Assembly: GCF_003047105.1 (NCBI RefSeq)
Contig: NZ_CP028475.1
Location: 1,736,001 to 1,800,000 of the forward strand
Direction of reading: 5' to 3'
DNA from: Celeribacter baekdonensis
GTDB lineage: Bacteria; Pseudomonadota; Alphaproteobacteria; Rhodobacterales; Rhodobacteraceae
Length of the DNA stretch: 64,000 bases
Shown here: positions 39,687 through 48,378 of the stretch, piece after piece
Numbering within the stretch: position 1 is the first letter of the stretch
Layout of the letters: each line of letters starts with the position of its first letter
The notes under the pieces: generated by a model
The model's database searches: none
Told to the model about the DNA's origin: nothing
Seen by the model: only the letters and a program-made list of their open reading frames with translations
Position numbers and translations under genes: made by a program

Positions 39687-40250
39687 TTAAGCGCGTTCAG
39701 AATATTCCATGGTCTCGGTGTTCACCACGATGTCCTCGTCTTGACCCACGAACGGCGGCACCATGACGCGCACACCATTGTCCAAAATCGCGGGTTTGAA
39801 CGAGTTCGCAGCCGTCTGACCTTTGACCACCGGCTCCGTTTCCACAATCTTGCAGATCACTTTTTGCGGCAACCGCGCATTGAGCGCCTCGGCTTCGTGA
39901 AACTCAACCACAATGGTCATGCCATCTTGCAGGAACGGACGGCGATCCCCCAGAATATCGGCAGGCATTTCAACCTGATCGAAGGTCTCCATGTCCATAA
40001 TCGTCAACAAGCCGTCGCTCTCATAGAGAAACTGCATGTCCTTTTGCTCCAAACGCACGCGCTCGACCTTATCGGCAGAGCGAAACCGTTCGTTGAGCTT
40101 GCGCCCGTCCCGCAGGTTCTTCAGCTCGACCTGAGCAAAGGCACCACCCTTGCCGGGCTTGACGTGATCGACTTTTACAGCGGCCCACAGGCCCCCGTCA
40201 TGTTCCAGCACGTTGCCGGGGCGGATTTCGTTACCGTTGATTTTGGGCAT
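39687..40250 (-). CDS. efp: Translation elongation factor P
   Basis: This 187-residue protein has three beta-barrel domains and helps ribosomes through polyproline stretches. It starts [14 protein letters not shown] and has the KPGKGGAF loop, with K34 as the residue usually modified by EpmA. No modification genes are seen in the window. The gene is monocistronic with its own terminator. Confidence 0.96.
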   Translation of the reverse strand: MPKINGNEIRPGNVLEHDGGLWAAVKVDHVKPGKGGAFAQVELKNLRDGRKLNERFRSADKVERVRLEQKDMQFLYESDGLLTIMDMETFDQVEMPADILGDRRPFLQDGMTIVVEFHEAEALNARLPQKVICKIVETEPVVKGQTAANSFKPAILDNGVRVMVPPFVGQDEDIVVNTETMEYSERA

Positions 40251-40382
40251 ATGTCTAACCGTGGCCGTTGGTTGAAGAATGAGTTTGGCACCCTATATCC
40301 GTCCAAGGGCAGGCTGACAAGGCAGTCCTCTGGCGGCACACGTGTGAGATTTGACACAGTTGGGAAAATGTTAGCGACCAAC

Positions 40383-40403
40383 CCTATGCGCAAACCGCAT
40401 AGG
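40383..40403. promoter_or_regulatory. Hairpin in the efp-DUF6280 intergenic region
   Basis: CCTATGCG (40383-40390) and CGCATAGG (40396-40403) form a perfect 8-bp stem with a 5-base loop, 93 bases before the DUF6280-like start. It could be an operator or a leader hairpin. The rest of the 245-base region shows nothing else clear. Confidence 0.35.
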
Positions 40404-40495
40404 TGGCATGCAAATGCATCGTATCCGAATCGACACAAACCTGTCATAAGGGCCCGCACGCCAGAAAGACAAGAGCAATAAAACAAGGAAAACCC

Positions 40496-40810
40496 ATGGC
40501 TGAGTTCGTTGATGGCACCGCATTCAACTATGAGCAAGGACAACGCGCCCGCAAGCTTTTTGCGGCTGTTGTGTTGGCTGCACTCGATGATGCGATCGCC
40601 GATGATAAGAAATACGGCAACGGCCCGGAACAAATCGCCCGTTGGGCACGCTCCCGTGATGGGCGCGAAGTTTTGTCCTGTGCTGGGATCGACCCGTGCG
40701 AACGCGTGGTCTCCGGCCTGATGGAATTTGTGTCGAAAGGCATTCGGACCTCTGTCGCGCTGTCACGCGAAGAAAGCGAACGTCGCAACGCACAGGCGGA
40801 AGCTGCCTAA
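40496..40810 (+). CDS. DUF6280-like conserved small protein
   Basis: This 104-residue soluble protein reads AEFVDGTAFNYEQGQRARKLF and DDKKYGNGPEQIARW, matching from memory a small protein highly conserved in Rhodobacterales. The function is unknown. AAGGAAAA precedes the start at 40496. It has its own terminator, so it is a single-gene unit. Confidence 0.8.
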   Translation: MAEFVDGTAFNYEQGQRARKLFAAVVLAALDDAIADDKKYGNGPEQIARWARSRDGREVLSCAGIDPCERVVSGLMEFVSKGIRTSVALSREESERRNAQAEAA

Positions 40811-40839
40811 GCTCTCCGATCACGCTGCTATTTCTGAAG

Positions 40840-40871
40840 AAGACGCGCCATGCTGCTCGCTGGCGCGTCTT
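40840..40871 (+). terminator. Intrinsic terminator of the DUF6280-like gene
   Basis: AAGACGCGCCA (40840-40850) and TGGCGCGTCTT (40861-40871) form an 11-bp stem followed by TTCTTTT, 30 bases after the stop codon. Confidence 0.88.
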
Positions 40872-40924
40872 TTCTTTTGCCGCCATACTGCGCGTATCCT
40901 TGGTGAAACTGATGGAACCCGCAC

Positions 40925-41419
40925 ATGTCCCAAAAGAAAATCGACATCCCCTCAATTCCCGCCAAAATTGGCACGCTTTATCCGCCGCCCCACCACAAAA
41001 ACACCCGCGCCCGTGTCAAACGCGCGCTCGGTGACACGGCGGGCCTGACGCAATTTGGCGTCAACATGACCACGCTTCCACCCGGCACATGGTCCGCCCT
41101 GCCCCATTGGCATGAAAAGGAAGATGAGTTCATCTATATCGTTTCGGGCCACCCGACCTTGGTCTATGGCGACAGCGAAGAACAGCTCGCCCCCGGCGAT
41201 TGCGCAGGCTTCAAAGCGGGGGAAGAAATCGGCCATTGCCTACAAAACCGCACCGACAGCGATGTGATCGTGTTAGAGGTCGGATCGCGCATTGCGGGTG
41301 AACGCGCCTTTTATCCGGGGCTTGATCTGATGGCGGACACCGCGTCAGACGCTTTTTACCACCACCTCGATGGCACCCCTTACCCTGATCTCAAACGCCG
41401 TGGCCCCGATGATGACTGA
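40925..41419 (+). CDS. Cupin domain protein
   Basis: This 164-residue protein has a double-stranded beta-helix fold with the cupin motif 1 PHWHEKEDEFIYIVSG (two His, Glu) and motif 2 PGDCAGFKAGEEIGHCL. The metal site is therefore complete. Family members of this type are often annotated as transcriptional or sugar-related, but no substrate can be assigned. Confidence 0.85.
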   Translation: MSQKKIDIPSIPAKIGTLYPPPHHKNTRARVKRALGDTAGLTQFGVNMTTLPPGTWSALPHWHEKEDEFIYIVSGHPTLVYGDSEEQLAPGDCAGFKAGEEIGHCLQNRTDSDVIVLEVGSRIAGERAFYPGLDLMADTASDAFYHHLDGTPYPDLKRRGPDDD

Positions 41420-41495
41420 GGCCTTGCGCATTTGGCTTTCGTCTTCAACGCAGTTCAAATACTCCTCTTAAAACCAAAAGGAGAAGGACAGCGGC

Positions 41496-42959
41496 GTGAC
41501 CAAAGCGATCATGATCCAAGGCGCGGGTTCGAACGTGGGCAAATCCATGTTGGTCGCGGGCATCGCGCGCGCCATGAGCCGCAGAGGCCTCAAAGTCGCG
41601 CCATTCAAACCACAAAACATGTCCAACAACGCCGCAGTCACCGAAGATGGCGGCGAAATCGGCCGCGCGCAGGCGCTTCAGGCCCGTGCCTGTGGCCTGC
41701 GCCCTCACTCCGACATGAACCCCGTTTTGCTCAAGCCCGAAACCGACGTCGGCGCGCAGATTGTGGTGCAGGGGCAACGGATCGACACGCTCAAAGCCCG
41801 TGCGTATGGCTCGATGAAAGCCACCTTGATGCCCGCCGTCATGGAGAGCTTTTACCGCCTTGCCAAAGGCGTCGATCTTGTCGTGATCGAAGGCGCCGGC
41901 AGCCCGGCAGAGATCAACCTACGCGAGGGCGACATTGCCAATATGGGCTTTGCCGAGGCGGCAAATGTGCCCGTGGTGCTGATTGGCGATATTGATCGTG
42001 GTGGCGTCATTGCGCAGCTCGTCGGCACCTATACGGTTCTGCCCAAGGCCGACCGCGAGCGGATCAAAGCCTTTGCCATCAACAAGTTTCGCGGCGACGT
42101 CAGCCTGTTCGCGGGTGGGACACGCGCCATCATCGAGGCCACCGGCTGGGCCGATTTGGGCACTTTGCCGTGGTTCGATCAGGCCCATCGCTTGCCTGCC
42201 GAGGATGTGATGGACATCACCTCACGCGGCAGTGGCGCGATCAAAATCGCCGTGCCAAAACTGTCCCGCATCGCCAATTTCGACGACCTCGACCCGCTGG
42301 CCGCCGAACCGAATGTGACCGTGCAGATTGTTGAACCCGGCCATGCCCTACCGGGGGACGTCGACCTCGTTTTGATCCCGGGCTCAAAATCGACCATCGG
42401 CGATCTGGCGTTTTTTCGCAGCCAAGGCTGGGACATCGACCTTTTGGCCCATGTTCGGCGTGGTGGCCATGTCATGGGAATTTGCGGCGGCTATCAGATG
42501 CTTGGCCAGTGGATCGACGACCCGGACGGGATCGAAGGTCACGCCGGACGGCATCCCGGCCTTGGGCTTTTGCAGGTGGAGACGGTGATGTCCGGCGACA
42601 AACGGTTGGCCGAAGTCACCGCGACCGAGCGCGCCACCGGCGCGCGTGTCACCGCCTACGAAATCCATATCGGCCGCACGGAAGGGGCCGATTGTGCCCG
42701 GGCGTGGTTGTCTCTGAACGACCAAGGCGGCACACGCCCAGAGGGCGCGATGTCGGCGGATGGTCGGGTCATGGGCTGTTATTTGCACGGGCTGTTTGCC
42801 AGCGACACGTTTCGCAACGGCTATCTGGCGCGGTTTGGCCTATGCGATGGAATCGCTGATTTTGACGGTGGGGTCGAAGCAACCCTAGAGGCGCTCGCAG
42901 ATCACATCGAGGCCCATTTGGATCTCGATGCGCTTTACGCACTCAGCGCCGAGATCTGA
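41496..42959 (+). CDS. cobQ: Cobyric acid synthase
   Basis: This 487-residue glutamine-dependent amidotransferase amidates four carboxylates of adenosyl-cobyrinic diamide in B12 synthesis. It has the P-loop-like QGAGSNVGKS, PFKPQNMSNN, EGAGSPAEINL, and the class I glutaminase Cys in MGICGGYQMLG. The start is a GTG at 41496 with AAGGAC upstream. No other cob genes and no cobalamin riboswitch are seen in the window. Confidence 0.95.
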   Translation: MTKAIMIQGAGSNVGKSMLVAGIARAMSRRGLKVAPFKPQNMSNNAAVTEDGGEIGRAQALQARACGLRPHSDMNPVLLKPETDVGAQIVVQGQRIDTLKARAYGSMKATLMPAVMESFYRLAKGVDLVVIEGAGSPAEINLREGDIANMGFAEAANVPVVLIGDIDRGGVIAQLVGTYTVLPKADRERIKAFAINKFRGDVSLFAGGTRAIIEATGWADLGTLPWFDQAHRLPAEDVMDITSRGSGAIKIAVPKLSRIANFDDLDPLAAEPNVTVQIVEPGHALPGDVDLVLIPGSKSTIGDLAFFRSQGWDIDLLAHVRRGGHVMGICGGYQMLGQWIDDPDGIEGHAGRHPGLGLLQVETVMSGDKRLAEVTATERATGARVTAYEIHIGRTEGADCARAWLSLNDQGGTRPEGAMSADGRVMGCYLHGLFASDTFRNGYLARFGLCDGIADFDGGVEATLEALADHIEAHLDLDALYALSAEI

Positions 42960-42960
42960 T

Positions 42961-43075
42961 TAAAGCGTCACGCCTTTCACCTGAGGCATGGGAAAGGCGT
43001 GACGCTGGCAGACATATCCATGGTGTGGGCGTTCCGCCATAAGCCCGTGAAACAGGTTTATGGCGGAACGCTTTA
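42961..43075. repeat. 115-bp two-hairpin repeat, copy 2
   Basis: Same length and layout as the element at 30777-30891, about 93% identical, with TAAAGCGT and ACGCTTTA at the ends. In the second hairpin the stem reads GCGTTCCGCC with GGCGGAACGC, against GCGTTGCGCC with GGCGCAACGC in copy 1: both sides of one base pair changed together. It starts one base after the cobQ stop and its right end forms the stop codon of the convergent PopZ-like gene. Confidence 0.85.
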
Positions 43076-44143
43076 TTCGAATTCGCGCAGGGTCAGCGCG
43101 CGCTGCACTTCGCGGCGCACCAGACGGCGGACGTTGCGCGTGATGCGTTCGCCCATTGCGCCCTGCAATTCCTCACGGATCACCTGCGCCACCAATTCAC
43201 GCAGCGCCTCCTCGTCCATCATCTCCTCATCGGCGTACCCGGCCAAAGCCAGCTCTTCCTCAAGACTTGGATCAGGATCGGCAGCCACCTCTTCAGGCGC
43301 GGCCATATCTTCGACCTCGGGCTCATCAACCGGCGGAAGATCATCAGACGCACGGGAGGTCTCATGCGCGGCGGGGGTTTCCTCGATCACTTCGGCATCG
43401 TCAATGTGATCGTGGCCTTGCTCAGACGGGCTCATCGCGGGGTCTTCCTCCTGCGGGACACGGAAATGAAGCACGCGGGCTCCGGGTTCAGCAAAGGCGC
43501 GCGGGATAGAGCAGGGGATTTCTGCCTCAAGATCCTCAGATCCATCCGGCTCCCACTCATAGGACTGAGCGCCCACGGCGGTTTCAAGTTCGGCAATCCG
43601 CTGTTCCAAACTCAGCCGCGACACATGAGCTGCGGCCTCAACATCCGGGGTGTCATCGAACCCAGCAGCCCAATCGGTTTCCTGGGCCTGATCGGTGTCT
43701 TCGCTTTGCGCCGCGGCACCAACCTCTTGCGCCACCAAGGTTTCAAGCTCGACGTTCGGCGCCTGCGCGTCGTTCAAATCGTCCTCAGGCGCGTGTTGTG
43801 TGTCTTCGGGAAGTGAAACCACCTGATCCATCGAAAGAATCAACGGCTGAGTGTCTGTGTCTTTGTCTGTGTCTGCCTTTGCCGCAACCACGCCATCGAC
43901 CTCAGCATCCCCCTCATCGCCAGAGGTCTCCACGTCCTGCGGCTCGACAGGATCTTGGGCAACGCGAAAATCAGGCGTCAGGATCAAAGCGGCAGGTCCC
44001 TGAGCGCGAACGGGGGACTCAGCCCGCAACGCAGGTTGAGAGCCTCCAGAGGGGCCATCATGATGATTATGGGTCTCAGCCACCAAACGCCGGATCGACG
44101 CAAGCACGTCTTCAGCATCCATATTCGTCATCGGATCAGACAT
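43073..44143 (-). CDS. PopZ-like DUF2497 polar organising protein
   Basis: This 356-residue protein has the PopZ layout: a short N-terminal helix MDAEDVLASIRRLVAE, a long acidic, disordered middle rich in Glu, Asp and Ala (about residues 45-300), and a C-terminal helical part LRELVAQVIREELQ and RRLVRREVQRAL that would drive assembly. In relatives it forms pole-associated condensates that anchor the chromosome. The start at 44143 has GGGAG upstream; the TAA stop is within the adjacent repeat. Confidence 0.72.
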   Translation of the reverse strand: MSDPMTNMDAEDVLASIRRLVAETHNHHDGPSGGSQPALRAESPVRAQGPAALILTPDFRVAQDPVEPQDVETSGDEGDAEVDGVVAAKADTDKDTDTQPLILSMDQVVSLPEDTQHAPEDDLNDAQAPNVELETLVAQEVGAAAQSEDTDQAQETDWAAGFDDTPDVEAAAHVSRLSLEQRIAELETAVGAQSYEWEPDGSEDLEAEIPCSIPRAFAEPGARVLHFRVPQEEDPAMSPSEQGHDHIDDAEVIEETPAAHETSRASDDLPPVDEPEVEDMAAPEEVAADPDPSLEEELALAGYADEEMMDEEALRELVAQVIREELQGAMGERITRNVRRLVRREVQRALTLREFE

Positions 44144-44217
44144 CCCGACTCCCTCACTCACTACAGCTTATGGTAGCCAGCTTCGCCCCTACACACAAGA
44201 GATCGCAGAAAGCAGAA

Positions 44218-44273
44218 AGCCCCCGCCAAACGGCGATCCCGGCATGATGCCAAGAAACCGTCAGACGGGGGCT
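44218..44273 (-). terminator. Terminator-like hairpin after tolC
   Basis: Arms AGCCCCCG (44218-44225) and CGGGGGCT (44266-44273) enclose a smaller hairpin. On the minus strand the stem is followed by TTCTGCTTTCT, a weak U-rich tract. It lies 17 bases after the tolC stop. Confidence 0.6.
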
Positions 44274-44289
44274 GTCAAAAAAGCTGCGT

Positions 44290-45684
44290 TTATTTACGCA
44301 TCAAACCTTCGAGGACACGATCCAATTTGTCGCCTTGCGGGCTGACATAGCGGGTCGGTGCGTTTTTCACGGCATTGTAATAGGCGGAAGGGTCATAGAC
44401 CGGCACGTTGAGTTTCAACTGATCGACCGTAAGCATGCCAAGCGATTGCAACACGGCATAGGATTGCGATTCGCGGGCAATGCGCGCCTGAATGGCCGAC
44501 ACCTGCGCGTCGAGCAAATCTTGTTCTGCGCTCAACACATCCAAAGTGGTCGAAGCGCCCAGATCGGCCTCTTCTTTGACTCCATCATAGGCCACGCGTT
44601 GGGCGCGGACATAGGCGTTTGAGGCTTCCTCAGAGGCGGCATAGACCGACAACATCGCCCAGTTGGTGCGCACACCTTGTTCGACTTCGCGCGCCGTTTG
44701 CAACAACTCAGCACGGGCCGCATCACGGTTGGCAATACCACCACGGATCGCCGAAGACACAGCACCGCCGGAATAGATCGGGCCAGACACACCAAGGCTC
44801 AAAGTGGTCACACCGTCATTGGCATCCAAGCTGTCTGTGTAGGACTGTGCAACCTGCCCCTCGACTGTGGGAAACAAATTGCGTTCCGCGATGTCCACCG
44901 CAATATCCTTGGCCGCCGCTTGGTGTTGCAGCGCAATGATCCCTGGGTGGGTTTGCTTGGCAACAGTCACAGCCGCCTCAAGCGTTTTCGCCGGAAGCGG
45001 AATGTTGGGCGGGTTTGACAGGTTGCTCGGATAATGGCCGATTGCGACCTTATAGGTCTCGCGCGCGGCAGACAGGCTGCCTTGGGAGGCGGCAAGGCTT
45101 GCACGGGCAGAGGCCAATTGCGCCTCATATTGCGACACCTGTGTGCGGGTGATTTCACCCACGTCGAACCGGTCTTGCGCGGCTTTGAGGTTTTGCTGAT
45201 TCAACCGCACCGCACTTTGGCGCAGGTTCACCAAGGCCTGAGCTTCGCGCACGCCCTGGTAGGCGGAGACCGCATTGGCCAAAACCTGTTGCTCTACATT
45301 CACAAGGCCCGCACGCGTGGCCAAAACCACCTCTTTTTGCAGATCAACGGACAGTTTGTTACGGCCAAACGTGTAGATTTCCATCGACGCGATAAAGCTA
45401 AGCGTCTCGGACCAATCCTTTAGGACATTGCCATCGGAGCCAAAAGATTTGGACCCGGAATAGTTGTATGCGATGGTCGGGCGCAGATCGGACAGCGCCG
45501 TTGCCACCCCCTCGTCAGCGGCGCGCAATGTGGCGCGGTTTTGCTCCAAAAGGCCTGAGTTTTTATAGGCAGACGCCAAGGCGTCGCCAAGCGTTTCAGC
45601 GGTCGCCGCAAAAGGCACCGCCATCAAACTCAGCACCGCCGCGCCAGAAAAAAGTACCTTTTTAAATCCTGTGGTCTTGCTCAT
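44290..45684 (-). CDS. tolC: TolC family outer membrane efflux channel
   Basis: This 464-residue protein has a signal peptide (LFSGAAVLSLMAVPFAATA) and the repeated helical-barrel pattern of TolC, with ASAYKNSGLLEQNRA in the first half and ITRTQVSQYEAQLA / STTLDVLSAEQDLLDAQV at matching places. It is the outer membrane duct for drug efflux and type I secretion. It lies 64 bases after the pcm-type gene, an arrangement seen in many Rhodobacterales. The start at 45684 follows AAAGGGGCTGAGG. Confidence 0.9.
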   Translation of the reverse strand: MSKTTGFKKVLFSGAAVLSLMAVPFAATAETLGDALASAYKNSGLLEQNRATLRAADEGVATALSDLRPTIAYNYSGSKSFGSDGNVLKDWSETLSFIASMEIYTFGRNKLSVDLQKEVVLATRAGLVNVEQQVLANAVSAYQGVREAQALVNLRQSAVRLNQQNLKAAQDRFDVGEITRTQVSQYEAQLASARASLAASQGSLSAARETYKVAIGHYPSNLSNPPNIPLPAKTLEAAVTVAKQTHPGIIALQHQAAAKDIAVDIAERNLFPTVEGQVAQSYTDSLDANDGVTTLSLGVSGPIYSGGAVSSAIRGGIANRDAARAELLQTAREVEQGVRTNWAMLSVYAASEEASNAYVRAQRVAYDGVKEEADLGASTTLDVLSAEQDLLDAQVSAIQARIARESQSYAVLQSLGMLTVDQLKLNVPVYDPSAYYNAVKNAPTRYVSPQGDKLDRVLEGLMRK

Positions 45685-45748
45685 TGGCCTCAGCCCCTTT
45701 GTTATCTTACGAACGCCGGGGCCGACCCGGCCTATCGAACGTTCTGCG

Positions 45749-46402
45749 TCAAAGCGCGAACTCTGCGTGTTTTTCAAATCCGGACAGTACAGGTGCCGTG
45801 GCGTTGAACACCATGCGCCATGTCACCTCACCCTCTAATTTGTATCCGATACGGACGATACCAAGAGCTCCGTCGAGAAAAATCGCGCAGATACGCCCTT
45901 TTTCCTTCAACTGGGCCAAAATGCCACTCGGCAATTCTTCAACACCGCCTTGCAAGATTATCACATCATAGGGCCCATGCTGCGGCGCACCGGCGCTGAT
46001 CGTGCCCGTTTCGACAATCACATTATCCGATCCATTGTCAGACAGAGCACTGGCCGCCTCTTTGGCCATGTCTTCATCTTCTTCCACGGCCACGACCGCC
46101 TGCGCCATCCGCGCCATCACCGCCGAGGAATAGCCCAAGCCACAGCCCAGATCGAGCACCAGCTCATCGTTTTGAATGTTGAGCGCGTCCAGCATCTTGG
46201 CCAAAACCCGCGGATCCAACACCACGCGCCCGTGACCAAGATCGACATGCTCGCCGACATAGGCAGCATCACGTTTGGCCGCAGGCACGAAATTTTCGCG
46301 CGCCGTGGTGAGCATCGCTTCGATGATCGGAAATTTGGTTACATCAGACGGGCGCACCTGTGTGTCGACCATCGTTGTACGGAGTTGGGCAAAGTCTGGC
46401 AT
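45749..46402 (-). CDS. Protein-L-isoaspartate O-methyltransferase-like protein
   Basis: This 217-residue SAM-dependent methyltransferase of the PCMT family has VDTQVRPSDVTKFP at its start, the SAM motif LDLGCGLGYSSA, VAVEEDED, and the end VFNATAPVL. A repair role for isoaspartyl residues is the family function but not proven for this tolC-linked clade. ATG 46402 is chosen with GAAAGAG upstream; 46423 is an alternative. Confidence 0.83.
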   Translation of the reverse strand: MPDFAQLRTTMVDTQVRPSDVTKFPIIEAMLTTARENFVPAAKRDAAYVGEHVDLGHGRVVLDPRVLAKMLDALNIQNDELVLDLGCGLGYSSAVMARMAQAVVAVEEDEDMAKEAASALSDNGSDNVIVETGTISAGAPQHGPYDVIILQGGVEELPSGILAQLKEKGRICAIFLDGALGIVRIGYKLEGEVTWRMVFNATAPVLSGFEKHAEFAL

Positions 46403-46577
46403 AAGCTGAACTCTTTCGTTCATTGTCTTCGACGGTGTTTTGCCACAAGCCGCCCGCCTGAGCAACACGTCAATGCACCTGCAAACTTACGTAAGCGCAC
46501 GCAAGCCTGTGCAAAAACCTGTCAAATCGCGTCTTGCACAGAAATTATCCTTGCTGTAGACACCGCCTCACCATTTC

Positions 46578-46651
46578 GGCGAGTTGGCGGAGTGGTTACG
46601 CAGCGGATTGCAAATCCGTGTACAGGAGTTCGATTCTCCTACTCGCCTCCA
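46578..46651 (+). tRNA. tRNA-Cys (GCA anticodon)
   Basis: This 74-base gene with encoded CCA has the acceptor stem GGCGAGT with ACTCGCC, the anticodon stem-loop GGATTGCAAATCC (GCA), and the T-arm GGAGTTCGATTCTCC. It is followed by an integrase remnant pointing at its 3' end, so it is a probable attachment site. Confidence 0.97.
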
Positions 46652-46722
46652 TTTATTTTCAAGCACTTGCATCACTCCTTTCAATGTAACGGCACTGCCG
46701 TTTACATGTCCGTTTACGGCTT

Positions 46723-47010
46723 TCACGTCTCACAACGCTTTTTCGCCGCTTCCAGTCGAGCAAGAACAGCATCACTTTCATCAGGACTCACCCGTGCGTA
46801 CAGCTCTATGACTTGCGCAGCATAGCGCACAGACCATCCCATAAGTGTCGCAATCTGACGTAGCGAGAGGTCCGAATTAAGCAAACGCGTAACTGCAGTC
46901 CCTAGAGCATCCGCCAGTATTTTTTTCCGACCATCTTCCCATGGCTGCACATTCGCCTCATGTCGCCATTTCGTGATCTGGTTCGATACCCAACGAGGTG
47001 TCAGCGGCCT
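46723..47010 (-). pseudogene. C-terminal remnant of a tyrosine integrase
   Basis: The readable frame runs from the IS edge (RPLTPRWVSNQITKWR) through DGRKKILADALGTAVTRLL and LSLRQIATLMGWS to AAQVIELYARVSPDE. This is the C-terminal catalytic half of a phage-type integrase, with the nucleophile Tyr in ELYARV kept. Where relatives have an RG pair with the catalytic Arg before TAATRL, this reads LG. The upstream half is missing, cut by the IS. It is inactive and marks an old insertion at the tRNA-Cys. Confidence 0.78.
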
Positions 47011-47016
47011 TCCTAG

Positions 47017-47844
47017 GGTGTGAACCCAATTCCTTGTCTTGCTGAAATGGGCTCTTCATGATTCATCTGCGGAAAACAGGTGCATGATGGCGAGATTTGA
47101 TCTGAGCGACGAAGAATGGGCTGCAATCCGGCCTCATTTACCCAAACAAGGGCGCGGTCCGCAGCGCAAGGATGACAGAACAGTCTTGAATGGCATTTTC
47201 TATGTTCTGCGCACGGGGGCGCCGTGGCGCGATCTGCCGGACCGGTATGGCCCGCGCACGACTGTTTACAACCGCTATGTCCGCTGGGGTGAGCGCGGGA
47301 TTTGGCAAGGGATATTTGATGTGCTGGCGACGGAATGTGAGGACGCGCTGATCTTCATTGATAGTTCAATCGTCAAGGCACACCGGGCGGCAGCAGGCTC
47401 AAAAGGGGGGAGTTGGCGCAAGGTATTGGACGCTCACGCGGCGGTCGCGGCAGCAAGGTTCACGTCGCCGTAGACCATCGCGGCCTGCCTCTACGGTTCG
47501 CGATTACAGGCGCACAAAGGCATGATAGCAAGGTATTTGGTTCATTTGTCGGCTGGCAAAAACAGCCGACAGCTATCGTCGCAGACAAAGCCTATGGCTC
47601 AAAAGCCATCCGCCAAACCATCGCTGACGAAGGCGCATTGGCAGTGATCCCATCCAAGTCAAACGCCCGCATCCACATCCCACATGACCCCGACATCTAC
47701 GCCCAGCGAAACCTTGTAGAGCGGTTCTTCTGCCGCATGAAAGACATGCGAAGGCTAACAACGAGATACGAAAAGTTGAAACGCAACTTCCTGTCGATGG
47801 TCCATATCTTTGCAATCAGATGTTGGCTGAATTGAGTCCACACC
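47017..47844 (+). mobile_element. IS5-family insertion sequence (IS427-like), 828 bp
   Basis: Terminal inverted repeats GGTGTGAACCCAATTC (47017-47032) and the complement of 47829-47844 match at 14 of 16 positions. CTAG flanks both ends (47013-47016 and 47845-47848), fitting the YTAR target duplication of the IS427 group. One transposase in two frames lies inside. The left flank is integrase, the right flank an unrelated gene fragment. Confidence 0.88.
47084..47835 (+). CDS. IS5-family DDE transposase in two frames
   Basis: The first frame starts at 47084 (MMARFDLSDEEWAAIRPHLP) and contains the first catalytic Asp in IFIDSSIVKAH. The second frame, from about 47413, holds HVAVDHRGLP, the second Asp in IVADKAYGS and the Glu in LVERFFCRMKD. 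The switch lies at AAAAGGGGGG (47401-47410). A -1 slip, or one missing G, would join them as SKGGELAQGIGRSRGG. IS427-type elements often use programmed -1 frameshifting, but four other genes in this window also lack one base in a homopolymer. Confidence 0.82.
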
Positions 47845-48072
47845 CTAGTCATTGGTGTTTAGGTCCAATCTAAAAAATTTGATAATGAACGCGCGCTGGC
47901 CGATGTTCGCATTCTGTGATTTTGCCCAGTCCAGCAACGCGCGCACAAGTTTCAGCGCCACCTTGCCACCAAGAAAACTCCCGCGCACGGGCTTTGCGAC
48001 ATTGATCATATTGACACTCGCTACGCGTCCGCCTTCGCCCATGAAGTATCCGCCCATGGGTTCGCGTTCCAT
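47845..48072 (-). pseudogene. Truncated gene, possibly GNAT-type acetyltransferase
   Basis: This is a 75-residue fragment starting at 48072 after AGGGAGG. It contains SFLGGKVALKLVRALLDWAKSQ, which resembles the acetyl-CoA-binding helix region of phage-type GNAT proteins. The stop TAG is formed by the CTAG target site of the IS, so the 3' part was lost at the IS junction. The family call is tentative. Confidence 0.5.
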
Positions 48073-48225
48073 CTGAACACCTCCCTAGTGTTCGGTAAAT
48101 GATAGAGGGGAATGATCACGGAAACCAATGTCCGCAAAGCGGGATGCGGGCGCAGCATCTTTAGCGATCAATGAGGGGGCCGCAATCGGCCGTATTCTCT
48201 TCGAAGGCTGTCCTCAACTTGTACT

Positions 48226-48254
48226 TGACGGACCATAAAATCACCAATTAAAAT
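48226..48254 (+). promoter_or_regulatory. Predicted sigma-70 promoter
   Basis: TTGACG (48226-48231) and TAAAAT (48249-48254) are spaced by 17 bases, close to consensus. It lies upstream of a short leader ORF and the ABC exporter. Confidence 0.6.
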
Positions 48255-48286
48255 AGTCTCAATGACACCTTGCTAGGAGGACGCAC

Positions 48287-48346
48287 ATGATCATCGCTTA
48301 TCACGTCCTTCCGGGGATCTCCGGTTTCGGAGCCGCCCTTATCTGA
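48287..48346 (+). CDS. Possible 19-residue leader peptide
   Basis: This short frame encodes MIIAYHVLPGISGFGAALI and has a strong AGGAGG seven bases before the ATG, downstream of a near-consensus promoter. A small hairpin (CTCCG 48319-48323, CGGAG 48328-48332) lies within it and a second (TGGCG/CGCCA, 48355-48368) just before the Shine-Dalgarno of the ABC gene. It may be a translated leader that controls the exporter, or a small membrane peptide. No homolog is known to me. Confidence 0.4.
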   Translation: MIIAYHVLPGISGFGAALI

Positions 48347-48378
48347 CGCTTCTGTGGCGCTTTCGCCAAAAGGTACAG

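Noticed and set aside
41420..41495. Cobalamin riboswitch before cobQ
   Set aside because: The gap is only 76 bases, too short for the roughly 200-base element, and no B12-box-like sequence is seen.
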